Origin: Chrysaora quinquecirrha
Taxonomy: Eukaryota; Cnidaria; Scyphozoa; Semaeostomeae; Pelagiidae
Length of the DNA: 64,000 nucleotides
Direction of reading: 5' to 3'
Assembly (NCBI GenBank): GCA_014526335.1
Contig: JACTAT010000156.1
Span: forward strand, 342,840 to 406,839
Positions within the stretch are counted from its first letter, which is position 1. Each line of letters starts with the position of its first letter. The notes under the pieces were generated by a model. The model was not told the origin of the DNA, did no database searches, and saw only the letters and a program-made list of their open reading frames with translations. The translations under genes and the position numbers were made by a program. Below are positions 1 through 10,910 of this stretch, piece by piece.

Positions 1-900
1 TAGTTTTCACAAAGAAAACAGATATTATTTTGTGGACAACAGTTTCAGGTGAGTGACTTTTGTTTAGGCCCAAAAAGGGTACTTTTTGTAAATTTGCAAA
101 TTCTTCTCTATAAACCCAAGAATTTGCTTCAAAATTAATTTGCAATATTTTAGGATAACCACAGTTTTGAAATATGTGAATGAAATTGTCCATAAAAATT
201 TCTGAAGACCCCTTCAAGTGCAAAATTTATTTTCGCATCAAAACAACAAATTCAAAAGTTACTCACCTAAAATCTTTATCAATATTTCAACCCCCAAATT
301 CTTCTCTAACTGTAAACTTTGAGTGAAAATTTAAATCGTAATTACAGGTTTGAACTATATTGTCTCAAAAAATCACGAAACTTTGTAGCAAAAGTCACAA
401 TAAGTGGTTCATACATCGCTGTTTTTCAAGACAACCCTTGAAATATTTTCCAGAAAATTTGGAAGGCAATGCTTCAAGGTTTTTGACTACTTTTCATCCC
501 AAATGCAAAATAAATCGTTTAACTTTTATTCTAACTGAAAGTCAATGAAATTGTGAACATTTTCCCGCCTAAATCAAGTTGGGCAAAGCCCCCGAGCCGC
601 CATGGCTTTGTTATGTAAATTTTGTGTTGTTGGGCCTATGGCTTTATGTTGGCCGCCATTTTAGGTCAAGCGTTGCAATACTTTTGTTAGTGCTTGACTA
701 ATAAGACCTATCTAGATAGTGTACATTCACATCATGCTCTTTGTAAACATTTCCTTGAGTTCTCTGATTTGTTGATGTCAGTTTGATCACTCTTAACAAT
801 GCCATGAAAATACTAGCACACTTTAGGATACAACCCTTGCAGATATGATTAGTATGTACCAATTAAAATGTTTATATTTAGATGTGAACAGTTTCATCAC
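1..900. other. AT-rich stretch without a recognised gene
   Basis: I see only short reading frames, no recognisable domain and no strong repeat structure here. It could be intron or intergenic sequence beside the helicase-like exon that follows on the minus strand. Confidence 0.4.
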
Positions 901-942
901 AAATAACAAAGGCACAACTACCACTGGTTTCTCCACAAGGCC

Positions 943-1137
943 TTACTTCTTTGCGAAGAGAGGCGCCGCCTGAAATATCAGTGATTTTCCAAAGCCAGTT
1001 GGCAATATGGCGAATGTGTCCTGTCTTTCAACAAACAAAGCTCCTAATGATTTCAGCTGCTCTCTGTTGAGTTCCACAACATGAGGAAAAAACTCTTCGA
1101 TAACAGCTTAAACTGCATCTTCGGACTTACAAGCCAT
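943..1137 (-). pseudogene. RecQ-like DNA helicase, N-terminal exon (relic, one in-frame stop)
   Basis: Read on the minus strand from the ATG at 1137, this gives 64 codons before a stop at 943. The C-terminal half holds a Walker A / helicase motif I, AILPTGFGKSLIFQ, as in RecQ-family superfamily 2 helicases, preceded by a REQLKSLGALF segment of the type found just before motif I. Codon 10 is TAA, so the frame is broken unless this is a sequencing error. The reading frame stops inside a perfect splice-donor-like GTAAGG (946-941), which suggests a first coding exon whose following exons are not in the window. A related relic lies at 14.56-14.95 kb. RecQ helicases unwind DNA in repair; nothing here shows an active gene. 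Confidence 0.6.
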
Positions 1138-1308
1138 TAGGTACAGCGCGTCGCCCAAAATGAAAACAATAGAAAACTTCATGTAAAATAATGTGAACAT
1201 GCGCAGAAACAAAAATCTACACTTAACGGTTATTTGACAATGAAGAATCTATTTTGAAAAGAAGACAGGTCGAATTTCATCGAACACCATTAAATAATTA
1301 GTAGAAAC

Positions 1309-2014
1309 GATTGTGATTCAATCAACCAAAACATGTACAAAAATATTGACTGAAACTGAACAACATTACAAAGCAAACAAATTATTCGAGGTAATAAAGG
1401 GCCTATCGAAGTCATTTCGCAGTCACAACAGACTTTGTCATATCGAGGTCAAAGTCCAGGTCAAGTAGAATATAATAGACATCACGTTAGACGCAATTCA
1501 GAAATAATAAGATATGATTTCTCTTCCGGTTTTTCTGCCCCCGTCAATTTTTGCAAAAATGCATACATCCACTCCACCACTTCGAACCCTGAGGTGGGGA
1601 ACTCCATCCCAGCCAAATAGCAAAACTAAATCACAGTAAAGGTTATTTTTATTCTTTATATCAATGTCAAGGGGTCGAGTGATGGAATCTACTAACATTT
1701 CAATGTGCAAGGAATCATCCTGAATTTTCACGCCAAAACTCGCATAGGGAAGATATCTCATTACATAACCCCTTGACGCGCACCCTAAAATCCTGTGCTG
1801 AAAACAAGGCCCTGAAATTAATATTTTTGAAAGGAAAAATCAATGCGTATTGTGTATTTAAATTTGTGAAGAAAGTGTTCATAATTGCATAATAGATAAA
1901 TAAGAAAAGCTTTTCGATAGGCCCTTTATTACCTCGAATAATTTGTTTGCTTTGTAATGTTGTTCAGTTTCAGTCAATATTTTTGTACATGTTTTGGTTG
2001 ATTGAATCACAATC
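1309..2014. mobile_element. Non-autonomous element with 102-bp perfect terminal inverted repeats
   Basis: Positions 1309-1410 and 1913-2014 are exact reverse complements over 102 bp, with a 502-bp interior. The ends begin GATTGTGATTCAATCAACC. The interior has no long plausible coding frame. This looks like a foldback or MITE-type DNA element. I do not see a matching target duplication: the flanks are GTAGAAAC on the left and TATATACT on the right. The right end abuts the TATATACTAA start of the repeat that follows. Confidence 0.75.
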
Positions 2015-2480
2015 TATATACTAAAATGTGAAGTTGGCACGAGTGTTTTTTGGTTGCAATTCGATGCGTGGTTGGGCCGCTTCCCTCTTTTCGAAGTCCG
2101 CCGCCTTCTCGAGAGCCCCAGTTGTGGATCTGTCATCACGACAGCTTTGGGGGCCGGCTGCTACCACCTCCGAACAGGGGTTGCAAATACCAGCTCTTTT
2201 GTGGTGATATCGGACCGGGAACAAAGGCGAACAAAGGTTGTACAGTATTTCAGGCATCCCCCGCGGCCGCAGGAATGCACCCAACAAACCGTCGTTAAAG
2301 GTTGACGACTTCCTTTCGTAACTCCCCCTTGGCAGGTGGCCCCAGGTTGATTGTGTTGGGAAACAAAGGGCCTCCTCGTTTCGGCCAGTCACGGCGTAGC
2401 TAATGCCATCACGGGATAATTTCCATTTAGCTGCTGCGTCACAGCTCAGAAGGATCTAGAAGTGTCCGCATGTTACGTGG
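2015..2480. repeat. Dispersed repeat R1, copy 1
   Basis: This block starts TATATACTAA and shares an ordered series of similar segments with 4789-5280: GTTGGGCCGCTTCCC, a TGTCATCAC segment, GCAAATACC, AACAAAGG and a final TCTAGAAG. The two copies are clearly related but diverged. The GC-rich frames on the minus strand are shadows of repeat composition, not genes. Confidence 0.55.
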
Positions 2481-2564
2481 CACACATGAAAGGGTTCGAA
2501 ACGTTGCCCGGCCAGGATTCAATGCCCCGATACGTTTTCCCTTTTTAGGTGTTTCAGAAAAATA

Positions 2565-3300
2565 GTTTGTTTTGTACTTCCTATTTACTAAGGATTTTTT
2601 CGTAACAAATCTCTGATTCCTGTTTACTTCAATCTATTGCGTCGATGCAATTTACTCAACCATGTCTTCGAGGCAATTTCATGTTAATGGCTCATGCCGT
2701 TATTGTTCTACAAATTAATTAACATTTCTTGGATGAATTTCTTATTTTCAATTCCTGTATAAATTGTAAACCAAGTTTTAATCAATTAGGTCACCCGGAA
2801 AAACTACTCAGGAGAATATTTTGTTTTGTATTTCCGATTTACTAAGGTTTTTGTAACAAATCTCTGATTTCTGTTTACGTCCATTTATTGCGTCGATGCA
2901 ATTTACTCAACCATGTCTTTGAGGCAATTTCACGTTAATGGCTCATGTCGTTATTGTCCTAAAGATTAATTAACATTTCCTGGATGAATTTCTTATTTTC
3001 AATTCCTCTTGAAAATGTAAACCAAGTTTTCATCAGTTATCTCACCGGAAATACTACTCATGTAAATACTTTGTTTTGTTTTTACTATTTACTAAGGTGT
3101 TTCGGTAACAAATCAGTGATTTTGTTTACTTTGACCTATTGCGTCATTCTAATTTACTCAACCATGTCTTTGAGGCAATTTCACGTTAATGGCTCATGCC
3201 ATTATTGTCCCAAAAATTAATTAATATTTCTTGGATGAATTTCTTATTGTCGATTTTTGTTAGAAATATTCACTAAGTTTTAAACTGTTGGATTTCTTGG
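2565..3300. repeat. Tandem repeat, three units of 251 bp
   Basis: The landmark CATGTCTTYGAGGCAATTTC occurs at 2661, 2912 and 3163, exactly 251 bp apart each time. Each unit also has a TTTACTWAGG segment near its start and an ATTAATTAAYATTTC segment near its end. Units differ by scattered substitutions. Confidence 0.85.
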
Positions 3301-3329
3301 AAAAACTCCAACACCTAAAAGGTGGCAAC

Positions 3330-4565
3330 CGGAAATCGGGGAGTCAGAAGATCGGGCATATGACGTCATTTTAAGGCAACGTTGCATGTGCGATTTCCAT
3401 TCCAGGCAGATGGTCACGTAATTCTTTTTCCCCTTCCCAAAGTTGCTCACAACTTAAATCCCTTCTGCACATGACGTCAATCTGGATTTCTATTGTCTTT
3501 ATGAGGTTCCAATTCAATTCGGATTGTCACGTGATCCTTTCTGCCCTTCCTATGATGATTGGAACTAAAACCCTTTGGTGTATGACGTCCATGTAGATTT
3601 CATTCTTTTCATATGAAAATCCCTTTCCAGTGAGATAGTCACGTGGTCCTGTTTACCCTTTGCAACGATATTCGCAACTACAATCCCTTCGGTTCATCGC
3701 GTCAGCCTGGATTTCATTCTGTCCATTATTCGCAACTAAAATCCCTTTGCCGCACTATGTCAGTCTAGATTTCATTCTCTTCATATGAGATTCCAGTTCC
3801 AGTCGGATGATCACGTAGTCATTTTTACTCTTTGCAACGATATTCGCAACTAAAATCCCTTTCGTCCATGACGTCAGTTTGGATTTCATTCTGTTCATAT
3901 GAAATTCCAATTCCAGTCGAATGGTCACGTGGTCCTTTTGACCCTTTGCAACGATATTCGCAAGTAAAATCCCTTTGCTGCATGAGGTTCATGTGCTTTT
4001 CATTCTGTTCATATGAGAATCCCTTTCCACTTGGGTGGTCACGTGATCCTTTCTACCCTTAGCAACGACATATGCAACTGAAATCCCTTTGGTGCATGAG
4101 ATCAGTCTTGATTTCTTTCTGGTCATATGAGCTTCCAATTCCAGTCGGACGGTCACGTGGTCCTTTTGACCCCTTGCAACGATGTTTGGAACTAAGATCC
4201 CTTTGGTGCGCTTTCCATCCGGATTTCCATTCCCTCCATAACAGATTCCTATTCAAGTCTGATTATAAGAGGTTTTTTTCCCTCACAATAAGGTTACCAA
4301 GTATAATCCCCCTCTTGCATCACGCCAGTCTTGATTCTTATTTCCTCCTTATGAGATTCCTATTCAACTCCGATGTTAACGTGATCCTACTTACCCTCTA
4401 CAATAATGTTTGCAAGGGAAACCCCCCTGGTGCAAGAGGTCAGTCTAGATTTCTATTCTCTCCATTCGACATTCCCGTTCAAGTCGGATGTTTACGTGAT
4501 CCTCTTTACTGTTACCAAGGACTAAAATCCCGCGTGTGCATGACGTCAGTCACCTTATTTCATAT
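3330..4565. repeat. Tandem repeat with 114-bp period
   Basis: The landmark ATCCCTTT, or a close variant, sits at 3741, 3855, 3969, 4083 and 4197, each 114 bp apart, with more divergent units on both sides. Units carry CACGTG and TGACGTCA-like palindromes. Because 114 is a multiple of 3, the repeat produces open frames with a repeated 38-residue pattern. I regard these as non-coding. Confidence 0.8.
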
Positions 4566-4589
4566 ATAGCCGACTGCTTTGTGCACAGA

Positions 4590-4788
4590 TGAGCCTCCCA
4601 ACGAGTTTGGAAGTACCGAGAGCACGTGCGGAGCACGTGCCACCGAGAGGTTGCCGCGAGCGCAGCGAGCGGCAGCCGAGCGGAGCGACGCGAAGCGTCG
4701 CCCGCGAGCCGCGAAGCGGCGAGAAGCCCTCCGCAGGAGCTAGCGATGGCCGCCTCGCGCGTAGCGCGAGCGGCCGAGCTAGTCTCTA
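4590..4788. repeat. GC-rich hairpin-string element, copy 1
   Basis: A 200-bp island of very high GC in AT-rich surroundings, made of successive short hairpins with 3-nt loops: GCACGTGC-GGA-GCACGTGC, GCGACGC-GAA-GCGTCGC, GCCGC-GAA-GCGGC, CTCC-GCA-GGAG and CTCGCGC-GTA-GCGCGAG. The last is extended by a GGCCG/CGGCC stem. A nearly identical copy is at 7903-8090. Both are preceded by the same AGCCGACTG..TGTGCAC..GATGAGCC context and followed by TATACTAA. Family unknown to me; a structured non-autonomous element is the simplest reading. Confidence 0.65.
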
Positions 4789-5280
4789 TACTAAAGTGCG
4801 GAGTAGGCGTGGCGTTGGCGATCGCGTTTCCTTGTAAGAGTTCGATCCCAAGTTGGGCCGCTTCCCGGTTTGCCAACTCCCGTGCAGGGTCGAGCCACCG
4901 ACGTGCTACCTTGTCATCACCGCCTCGTTCGTGGCAGGCTGCTGCCAGCTGCGCCACGGCCTGGCAAATACCGATCATTGTGCCCGATATTGGTCTAATG
5001 ACGTGCGAGGAAACAAAGGAGAACAAAAGATGTACAGTTAGGCAGGATTCCCCCGCCCTTCGAAAACATTTCAGGCACGAACCCTGGGAGCTCCCCGTTG
5101 GCAATGAGCCACGCTCGGGGAACAATCGACCTCGTTCCGGCAACCAATCGTCGGGAACGTCCGGTCACGGGGTTAAATCCACGTCGGTGCTGCGTCACGG
5201 GCTTTCGAAGCGTCTAGAAGGATCCCGTGTTTTCTGGCACATCCATTCGTGCATCCACAAGGAACGAGGAATATATTTCC
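4789..5280. repeat. Dispersed repeat R1, copy 2
   Basis: Diverged copy of the repeat at 2015-2480. It contains GAGTTCGATCCCA, which resembles an RNA polymerase III B box, so a tRNA-derived SINE origin is possible. I see no convincing A box or tRNA fold. Confidence 0.5.
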
Positions 5281-6245
5281 TACAAGATCAAGTGCTGCTT
5301 GAAAATGATGAAGGCGTTTCTCATTTGTCCACTTCTTTTATACTTGTTTCGTTTCACAGTCGCAACAACAGAGTGAACGTAAGAAGCGAATTCAGAATTT
5401 ATTTCACAGCATTCTCGGTTCTGTGGATCTTTGTTTACTTGATTTGATGGTTGCGTCATCTCAATTGACTGGATTTTGTTTACGTGATTTTGTTGCGTTG
5501 TCACCATATTCAAGGTCAGTGCGAATTTATGTCTTATTGATTTATGGTATGTGTTATTAAATTTATTGAATATATTGAATAAAATTCGATGTCAAATAGA
5601 GTGAATGGTAGAGTGAATACACTTATTTTTTGTTTAATTGCAACTGTTGCGTCGTTTCAATTCATTGGACCATGTCCTTCGAGCTATTTTACGTTAACGA
5701 CCCTAAATGGTTCTGAGTGTGTAAAAGTGGGAACGGGGAATTAGGGAATCGAGGAATCGGAAACATGACGTCAAGGTGTTTATCAATTGTTCAGTTCTTT
5801 ATATTTGTTTCGTTTCACAATTGCAACTAAATAATGAACGTAAGAAGAGAATTAACAATTTAGTTTCAGAGCTTTCACGGTTCTGTCTATATTTGTTTAC
5901 GGGATTTCGCGGCGCCATCTCAATTGACGGGAGTAAACTGTTCGTTGACGTGTTTTGCTGCGTCATCTCAGTTCATTTGAGAAAACTGTCACCCTCATTT
6001 AAGGTCATTACGAATTCATGTTTCATTAATTTATGGTATGTCTTATTAAATTTATGGAATGAAATTCTATTTCAACTAGAGTGAATGATAGAGTGAACAC
6101 ACTTATTTTTTGTTTCATTGCAACCGTTGCGGCATTTCGATTCATTGGACCATGTCCTTCGAGCAATTTCATGCTAACGACCCTAAATGGTTCTCAGTCT
6201 GTAAAACTAGGAATCAGGGAATCGAGGAATCGAGGACATACCGTC
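5281..6245. repeat. Tandem repeat, two units of about 480 bp
   Basis: The landmark GGACCATGTCCTTCGAGC recurs exactly 480 bp apart (CATG at 5671 and 6151). Both units hold the series TTTCGTTTCACA, AGAGTGAATG, GTTCTSAGTSTGTAAAA and a GGAATCGAGGA end. The landmark sequence is related to that of the 251-bp repeat at 2565-3300. Confidence 0.8.
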
Positions 6246-6409
6246 ATATTAAGGGAATCTATGGGTATTTTGGAGTTTTATGAAAACCCATCCACCCACA
6301 CTTAACCCATCCACTTGAATTAAGGGTGTACAATGGTAATAATGAAATATATTCATGAGGTACATCAGATAAATTAGGGAATTGAACGATTGGGAACATA
6401 TTAAGCGGA

Positions 6410-7560
6410 TCTGGGTATTGAGGAATCGTATTAAACTGGGCAGCCAAGTAACTAGGCAACTGGGTAACCCATCCACCGAGCAACAGCGCAACTGAGCTAC
6501 TCGGCAACTAGGGGAACCGATCAACCGGGCAACCGATCAACCGGGCAACTAGGAAACCATGCAGCTTGCATCTGAGCAACTAGGCAACGAAAGCAATGAC
6601 GGAACTGGCAAACCGAGCAACTGGACAAGTGGGTAACTGAGTAACTGGCAACTAGGCATCAAAGCAATTAGGCAAGTGAACAACTGGGCAACTGAGCAAC
6701 TGTGCAACCGCACAGCTGGGAAATCCAGCAACGAGACAACCAAGCAATTTGACAAGTCAGCAACTGGGCAACTAAGCAACTGGGCAACCAGAGCAACGGC
6801 GCAACTGAGCAACCCAGCAACTGGGCAACTGAGAAACCGAGCAAATGGGCAACTGGGAAACTGAACAACTGGCAACCAAGCAACGGAGCAAATCAACAAC
6901 AGGACAGCCAAGCAATTGGGAAGTAAGCAACTGGGAAACCGAGCAAATGGGAACCAAGCAACTGAGCAAATCAGCAACAGAGCAGCAAAGTAATTGGGCA
7001 AGAGAGCAACTTGGCAACTGAGCAACTTGTCAACGTGGCAACTGGGAGCGCTCACAGCTGGGCAACCAACAACGGGGCAACAGGGCAACCGAGCAACTGG
7101 GGAACTGGGAAACCAAGAAACTTGGCAACTGGGGAACTCCACAGCTTGGCAACCAAGCAACGATGCAATAGGCCAACCGAGCAATTGCGCAACGGAGCAA
7201 CTGGGCAACTGAGCACCTGGGCAACCAGAGCAAGGCTGCAACTGGTCAACCGAGCAATTTGGCAACTGGGAAACCGAGCAACTGCGTTACCGGGAAGCCG
7301 AGCAACTGGGAACCAAGCAACAGCGCAAAAAAGCAACTGGTCAAGTAAACAACTGAGCAACATCACAACCTGGCAATTGGGAAACCAAGCAACGGAGCAA
7401 AAGGGCGAGCGAGAAATGGGGAAGTGAGCAACTTGGCAACTGGGCAACTGAGGAACTTGGCTACTGGGAAACCGGGGATACCAAGCAACTGGGCAACTGG
7501 GAAACCAAGCAACCAGGATAGTCAGTAAAAGGACAACCAAGCAACTAAGCAACGATGTTT
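6410..7560. repeat. Degenerate 8-bp minisatellite, CAACTGRG
   Basis: About 1.1 kb made of variants of the octamer CAACTGGG/CAACTGAG/CAACCGAG. The octamer contains no stop in most frames and 8 is not a multiple of 3, so several frames on both strands stay open for 60-240 codons with an 8-residue periodicity. These are not genes. Confidence 0.9.
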
Positions 7561-7902
7561 GCGATATTTATTCTATCCATATTACATTCCCATGTCATTC
7601 ACATATCACGTGATCCTGTGTACCCTCGCAGAAAAAGGTTACCATTTTAAATCCCCCTGGTGCATTTCCTCCTTATGAGATTCCCACTAAGATTCCTTTT
7701 TACCCTCAAAAATAATGTTCACAATGGTAATTCCCCTTGTCTTGGATGCCACTCTAGATTCCTACTCTTTCCGTATGAAATTCCTATTCAGGTTGGATGC
7801 TCATGTGATGCTTTTTATTACCAACAATTATCGCAGCTAAAATCCTGCGTATGTATGACCTCAGTCACCTTATATCTTGCATAGCCGACTGTTATGTGCA
7901 CG
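7561..7902. repeat. Diverged continuation of the 114-bp repeat family
   Basis: The words CACGTGATCC, TTTACCCTC, ATGAGATTCC and GACCTCAGTCACCTTAT recur here in the same order as at 4.2-4.57 kb, leading into the same AGCCGACTG context as hairpin element copy 1. This suggests a duplicated block, or separation by the 480-bp repeats and the minisatellite. Confidence 0.6.
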
Positions 7903-8090
7903 GATGAGCCATCCAACGAGTTTGGAAGGAGGGAGAGCACGTGCCACTGAGAGGTTGCCGCGAGCGCAGCGAGCGGCAGCCGAGCAGAGCGACGCGAAGC
8001 GTCGCCCGCGAGCCGCGAAGCGGCGAGAAGCCCTCCGCAGGAGCTAGCGATGGCGGCCTCGCGCGCAGCGCGAGCCGCCGAGCTAGTCTT
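7903..8090. repeat. GC-rich hairpin-string element, copy 2
   Basis: Nearly identical to 4590-4788 but lacking the first GCACGTGC hairpin. The last hairpin has loop GCA instead of GTA. Its outer stem reads GGCGG/CCGCC instead of GGCCG/CGGCC, so one C-G pair has become G-C on both sides and pairing is kept. Confidence 0.65.
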
Positions 8091-8099
8091 ATATACTAA

Positions 8100-8655
8100 T
8101 ATCGTAGTAGTCATGGCGATATTTTTGTCCGAGTATCAACTTTTTTGCCGTTTACGTTACGCTTCTGAAACCTGCACCCTTCTCTGCAACCCGTTCTGAA
8201 GTTAAGCCATCGCTTGCCAAATCTTTACTAACTGCTACCGTTCCTGGGGTAAACGGGGAAAACACCACCTCTTTTGTCACAAGGCATTGTCTTGCCCAAT
8301 TAGAATCTTTTGTCTGCACCCCAGACGTGGATTACTGGCTTATTTTATGCTAAATTCTTCTTACTTCTTGACAATGACTACAAGTAACGAAACTGACTGA
8401 ATATATCTACTAAATTTCGTGTATACCTGCATTATTTACTGGTAAATAACAACTTCTGTAGATTTAAAACGATTTGAGGTTAATGTTTACAGGAAAATTC
8501 AGTCAACCGGCTTGAATCGCATTGTGTTAATGCTTCTACCCCTTTCAATTGAAACAAAATGCCATTACCTGATTTCAAAAGCTTATTCAGAATTGCGTTT
8601 CGTTCAAAGCAAAACAAAAACCCTTTTGAAAACATTTCTGAAGAGTGCATTACTG
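8100..8655. other. Unannotated stretch
   Basis: No recognisable domain, repeat or RNA gene. The longest ATG frame (from 8512) has no features I recognise and runs into the following minisatellite. Confidence 0.4.
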
Positions 8656-8659
8656 AAAA

Positions 8660-9725
8660 CCATGAATAATTTCAGGACTGCGGAACAGGACTAAGGAACG
8701 GGACTGAAGACCATGGGTAATTTCAGGACTGAGGAACAGGACAAAGGAACGGGACTGAAGACCATGGGTAATTTCAGGACTGAGGAAGAGGACTAAGGAA
8801 CGGGACTGAAGACCATGGGTAATTTCAGGACTGAGGAACAGGACTAAGAAACGGGACTGAAGGTCGTTGGTAATTTCAGGACTGAGGAAGAGGACTAAGG
8901 AACGGGACTGAAAACCATGGGTAATTTCAGGACCGAGGAAGAGGACTAAGGAACGGGACTGAATACCATGGGTAATTTCAGGACTGAGGAACAGGGCTAA
9001 GGAACAGGACTGAAAACCATGGGCAATTTCAGGACTGAGGAAGAGAACTAAGGAACGGGACTGAAGACCATGAGTAATTTTAGGACTGGCAACGAGGACT
9101 AAGGAACAGGACTGAAAACCATGGGCAATTTCAGGACTGAGGAAGAGAACTAAGGAACGGGACTGAAAACCATGGGTAATTTCAGGACCGAGGAAGAGGA
9201 CTAAGGAACGGGACTGAATACCATGGGTAATTTCAGGACTGAGGAACAGGACTAAGGAACAGGACTGAAAACCATGGGTAAATTCAGGACTGAGGAAGAG
9301 GACTAAGGAACGGGACTGAAGACCATGGGTAATTCAGGACTGACAAAGAGGACTAAGGAACGGGATTGAAAACCATGGGTAATTTCAGGACCGAGGAAGA
9401 GGACTAAGGAACGGGACTGAATACCATGGGTAATTTCAGGACTGAGGAACAGGACTAAGGAACAGGACTGAAAACCATGGGTAATTTCAGGACTGAGGAA
9501 GAGGACTAAGGAACGGGACTGAAGACCATGGGTCATTTCAGGACTGACAAGGAGGACTAAGGAACGGGATTGAAGACCATGGGTAATTTCAAGAGTAAGG
9601 AAGAGGACTAAGGAACGGGACTGAAAACCATGGGTAATTTCAAGAGTAACGAAGAGGACTAAGGAACCGGATTGAAGACCATGGGTAATTTCAGGACTGA
9701 GGAACAGGACAAAGGAATGGGACTG
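8660..9725. repeat. 51-bp minisatellite, about 21 units
   Basis: The landmark ATGGGTAATTTCAGGACTG recurs every 51 bp (8713, 8764, 8815 and on). Units alternate mainly between GAGGAACAGGAC and GAGGAAGAGGAC variants. 51 is a multiple of 3, so the minus strand shows a 17-residue repeated peptide frame. Broken units and lack of context make coding unlikely. Confidence 0.9.
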
Positions 9726-10446
9726 TATACTGACTAATCAGTACAGTGGAGGCTGTTCAGTACTGTGGAGGGATAACATCAGTACAGTGGAGGGATAACA
9801 TGATGCGTGTGGGGGGATAACATTGAGTACAGTGGAGGCTGTTCAGTACAGCGGAGGGATAACATTGAGTACAGTGGAGGTTGTGCAGTACAGTGGAGGG
9901 ATAACATCAGTACAGTGGAGGGATAACATGATGCATGTGGGGGGATAACATCAGTACAGTGGAGGCTGTTCAGTACTGTGGAGGGATAACATCAGTACAG
10001 TGGAGGGATAACATGATGCGTGTGGGGGATAACATGAGCACAGTGGAGGCTGTTCAGTACAGCGGAGGGATAACATCAGTACAGTGGAGGCTGTTCAGTA
10101 CTGTGGAGGGATAACATCAGTACAGTGGAGGGATAACATGATGCAGTGTGGGGGATAACATCAGTACAGTGGAGGCTGTTCAGTACAGCGTGAGGGGATA
10201 ACATCAGTACAGTGGAGGCTGTTCAGTACTGTGGAGGGATAACATCAGTACAGTGGAGGCTGTTCAGTACTGTGGGGGATAACATCAGTACAGTGGAGGG
10301 ATAACATGATGCGTGTGGGGGATAACATTGAGTACAGTGGAGGCTGTTCAGTACAGCGGAGGGATAACATCAGTACAGTGGAGGCTGTTCAGTACTGTGG
10401 AGGGATAACATCAGTATAGTCGGAAGTTATGCCAAGATAAACATAA

Positions 10447-10614
10447 ATGGACGAAGAATGTAAATCCTTTTTGCTTGAAGCTCCCTCAAAGAAAAGCAGT
10501 AGCCCGAAAAGCTACTTTAATTGTTATTTAGAAAGTTTGGAAGCTTGCCTAGGCTTGGAGAAGTTGAAAGATGATGGAGATCTCGATGAAGATCTTTCCA
10601 AAAAAGATCGTAAG
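10447..10614 (+). other. Mirrored coding-like segment in FB1, left copy
   Basis: From the ATG at 10447 the frame begins MDEECKSFLLEAPSKKSS and ends in a Lys/Asp-rich stretch at 10614, next to a splice-donor-like GTAAGT (10610). Downstream, a different frame encodes an acidic tail (GDGDIDLHSENEDYEDRKE) up to a stop. The inverted copy at 10743-10910 encodes nearly the same peptide, so the segment is duplicated in mirror image. I do not recognise the family. It may be a captured exon or part of an element protein. Confidence 0.4.
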
Positions 10615-10742
10615 TCAACATTTCGGTTATTGGCGATGGCGATATCGATTTGCATTCTGAAAATGAAGATTATGAAGATCGCAAAGAAAATATTATTTCC
10701 GATGTGGTTGAAAGAAATTAAACATCGTCTTGCTTCTCCATC

Positions 10743-10910
10743 CTTACGATCTTTTTTGGAAAGATCTTCAGCGAAATCTCCATCATCTTTCAACTTCTCC
10801 AAGCCTAGGCAAGCTTCCAAACTTTCTAAATAACAATCAAAGTAGCTCTTCGGGCTACTGCTTTTCTTCGAGGGAGCTTCAAGCCAAAAAGATTTACCTT
10901 CTTCGTCCAT
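10743..10910 (-). other. Mirrored coding-like segment in FB1, right copy
   Basis: Reverse-strand copy of 10447-10614, starting MDEEGKSFWLEAPSKKSS. It differs by a few substitutions and also ends at a GTAAGG donor-like site. Most differences between the copies still leave an open frame, so both derive from coding-like sequence. Confidence 0.4.

Noticed and set aside
4550..5447. Overlapping frames of 197 and 273 codons in GC-rich sequence
   Set aside because: They cover the hairpin-string element and repeat R1, lack any domain, and the frame is not conserved in the second copies.
6549..7552. Long open frames on both strands (up to 238 codons)
   Set aside because: They arise from the stop-poor 8-bp repeat CAACTGRG, are open in several frames at once and have only an 8-residue periodic composition.
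8660..9725. CRISPR-like regular array
   Set aside because: The whole 51-bp unit is repeated with no unique spacers, and the context is eukaryotic. It is a minisatellite.
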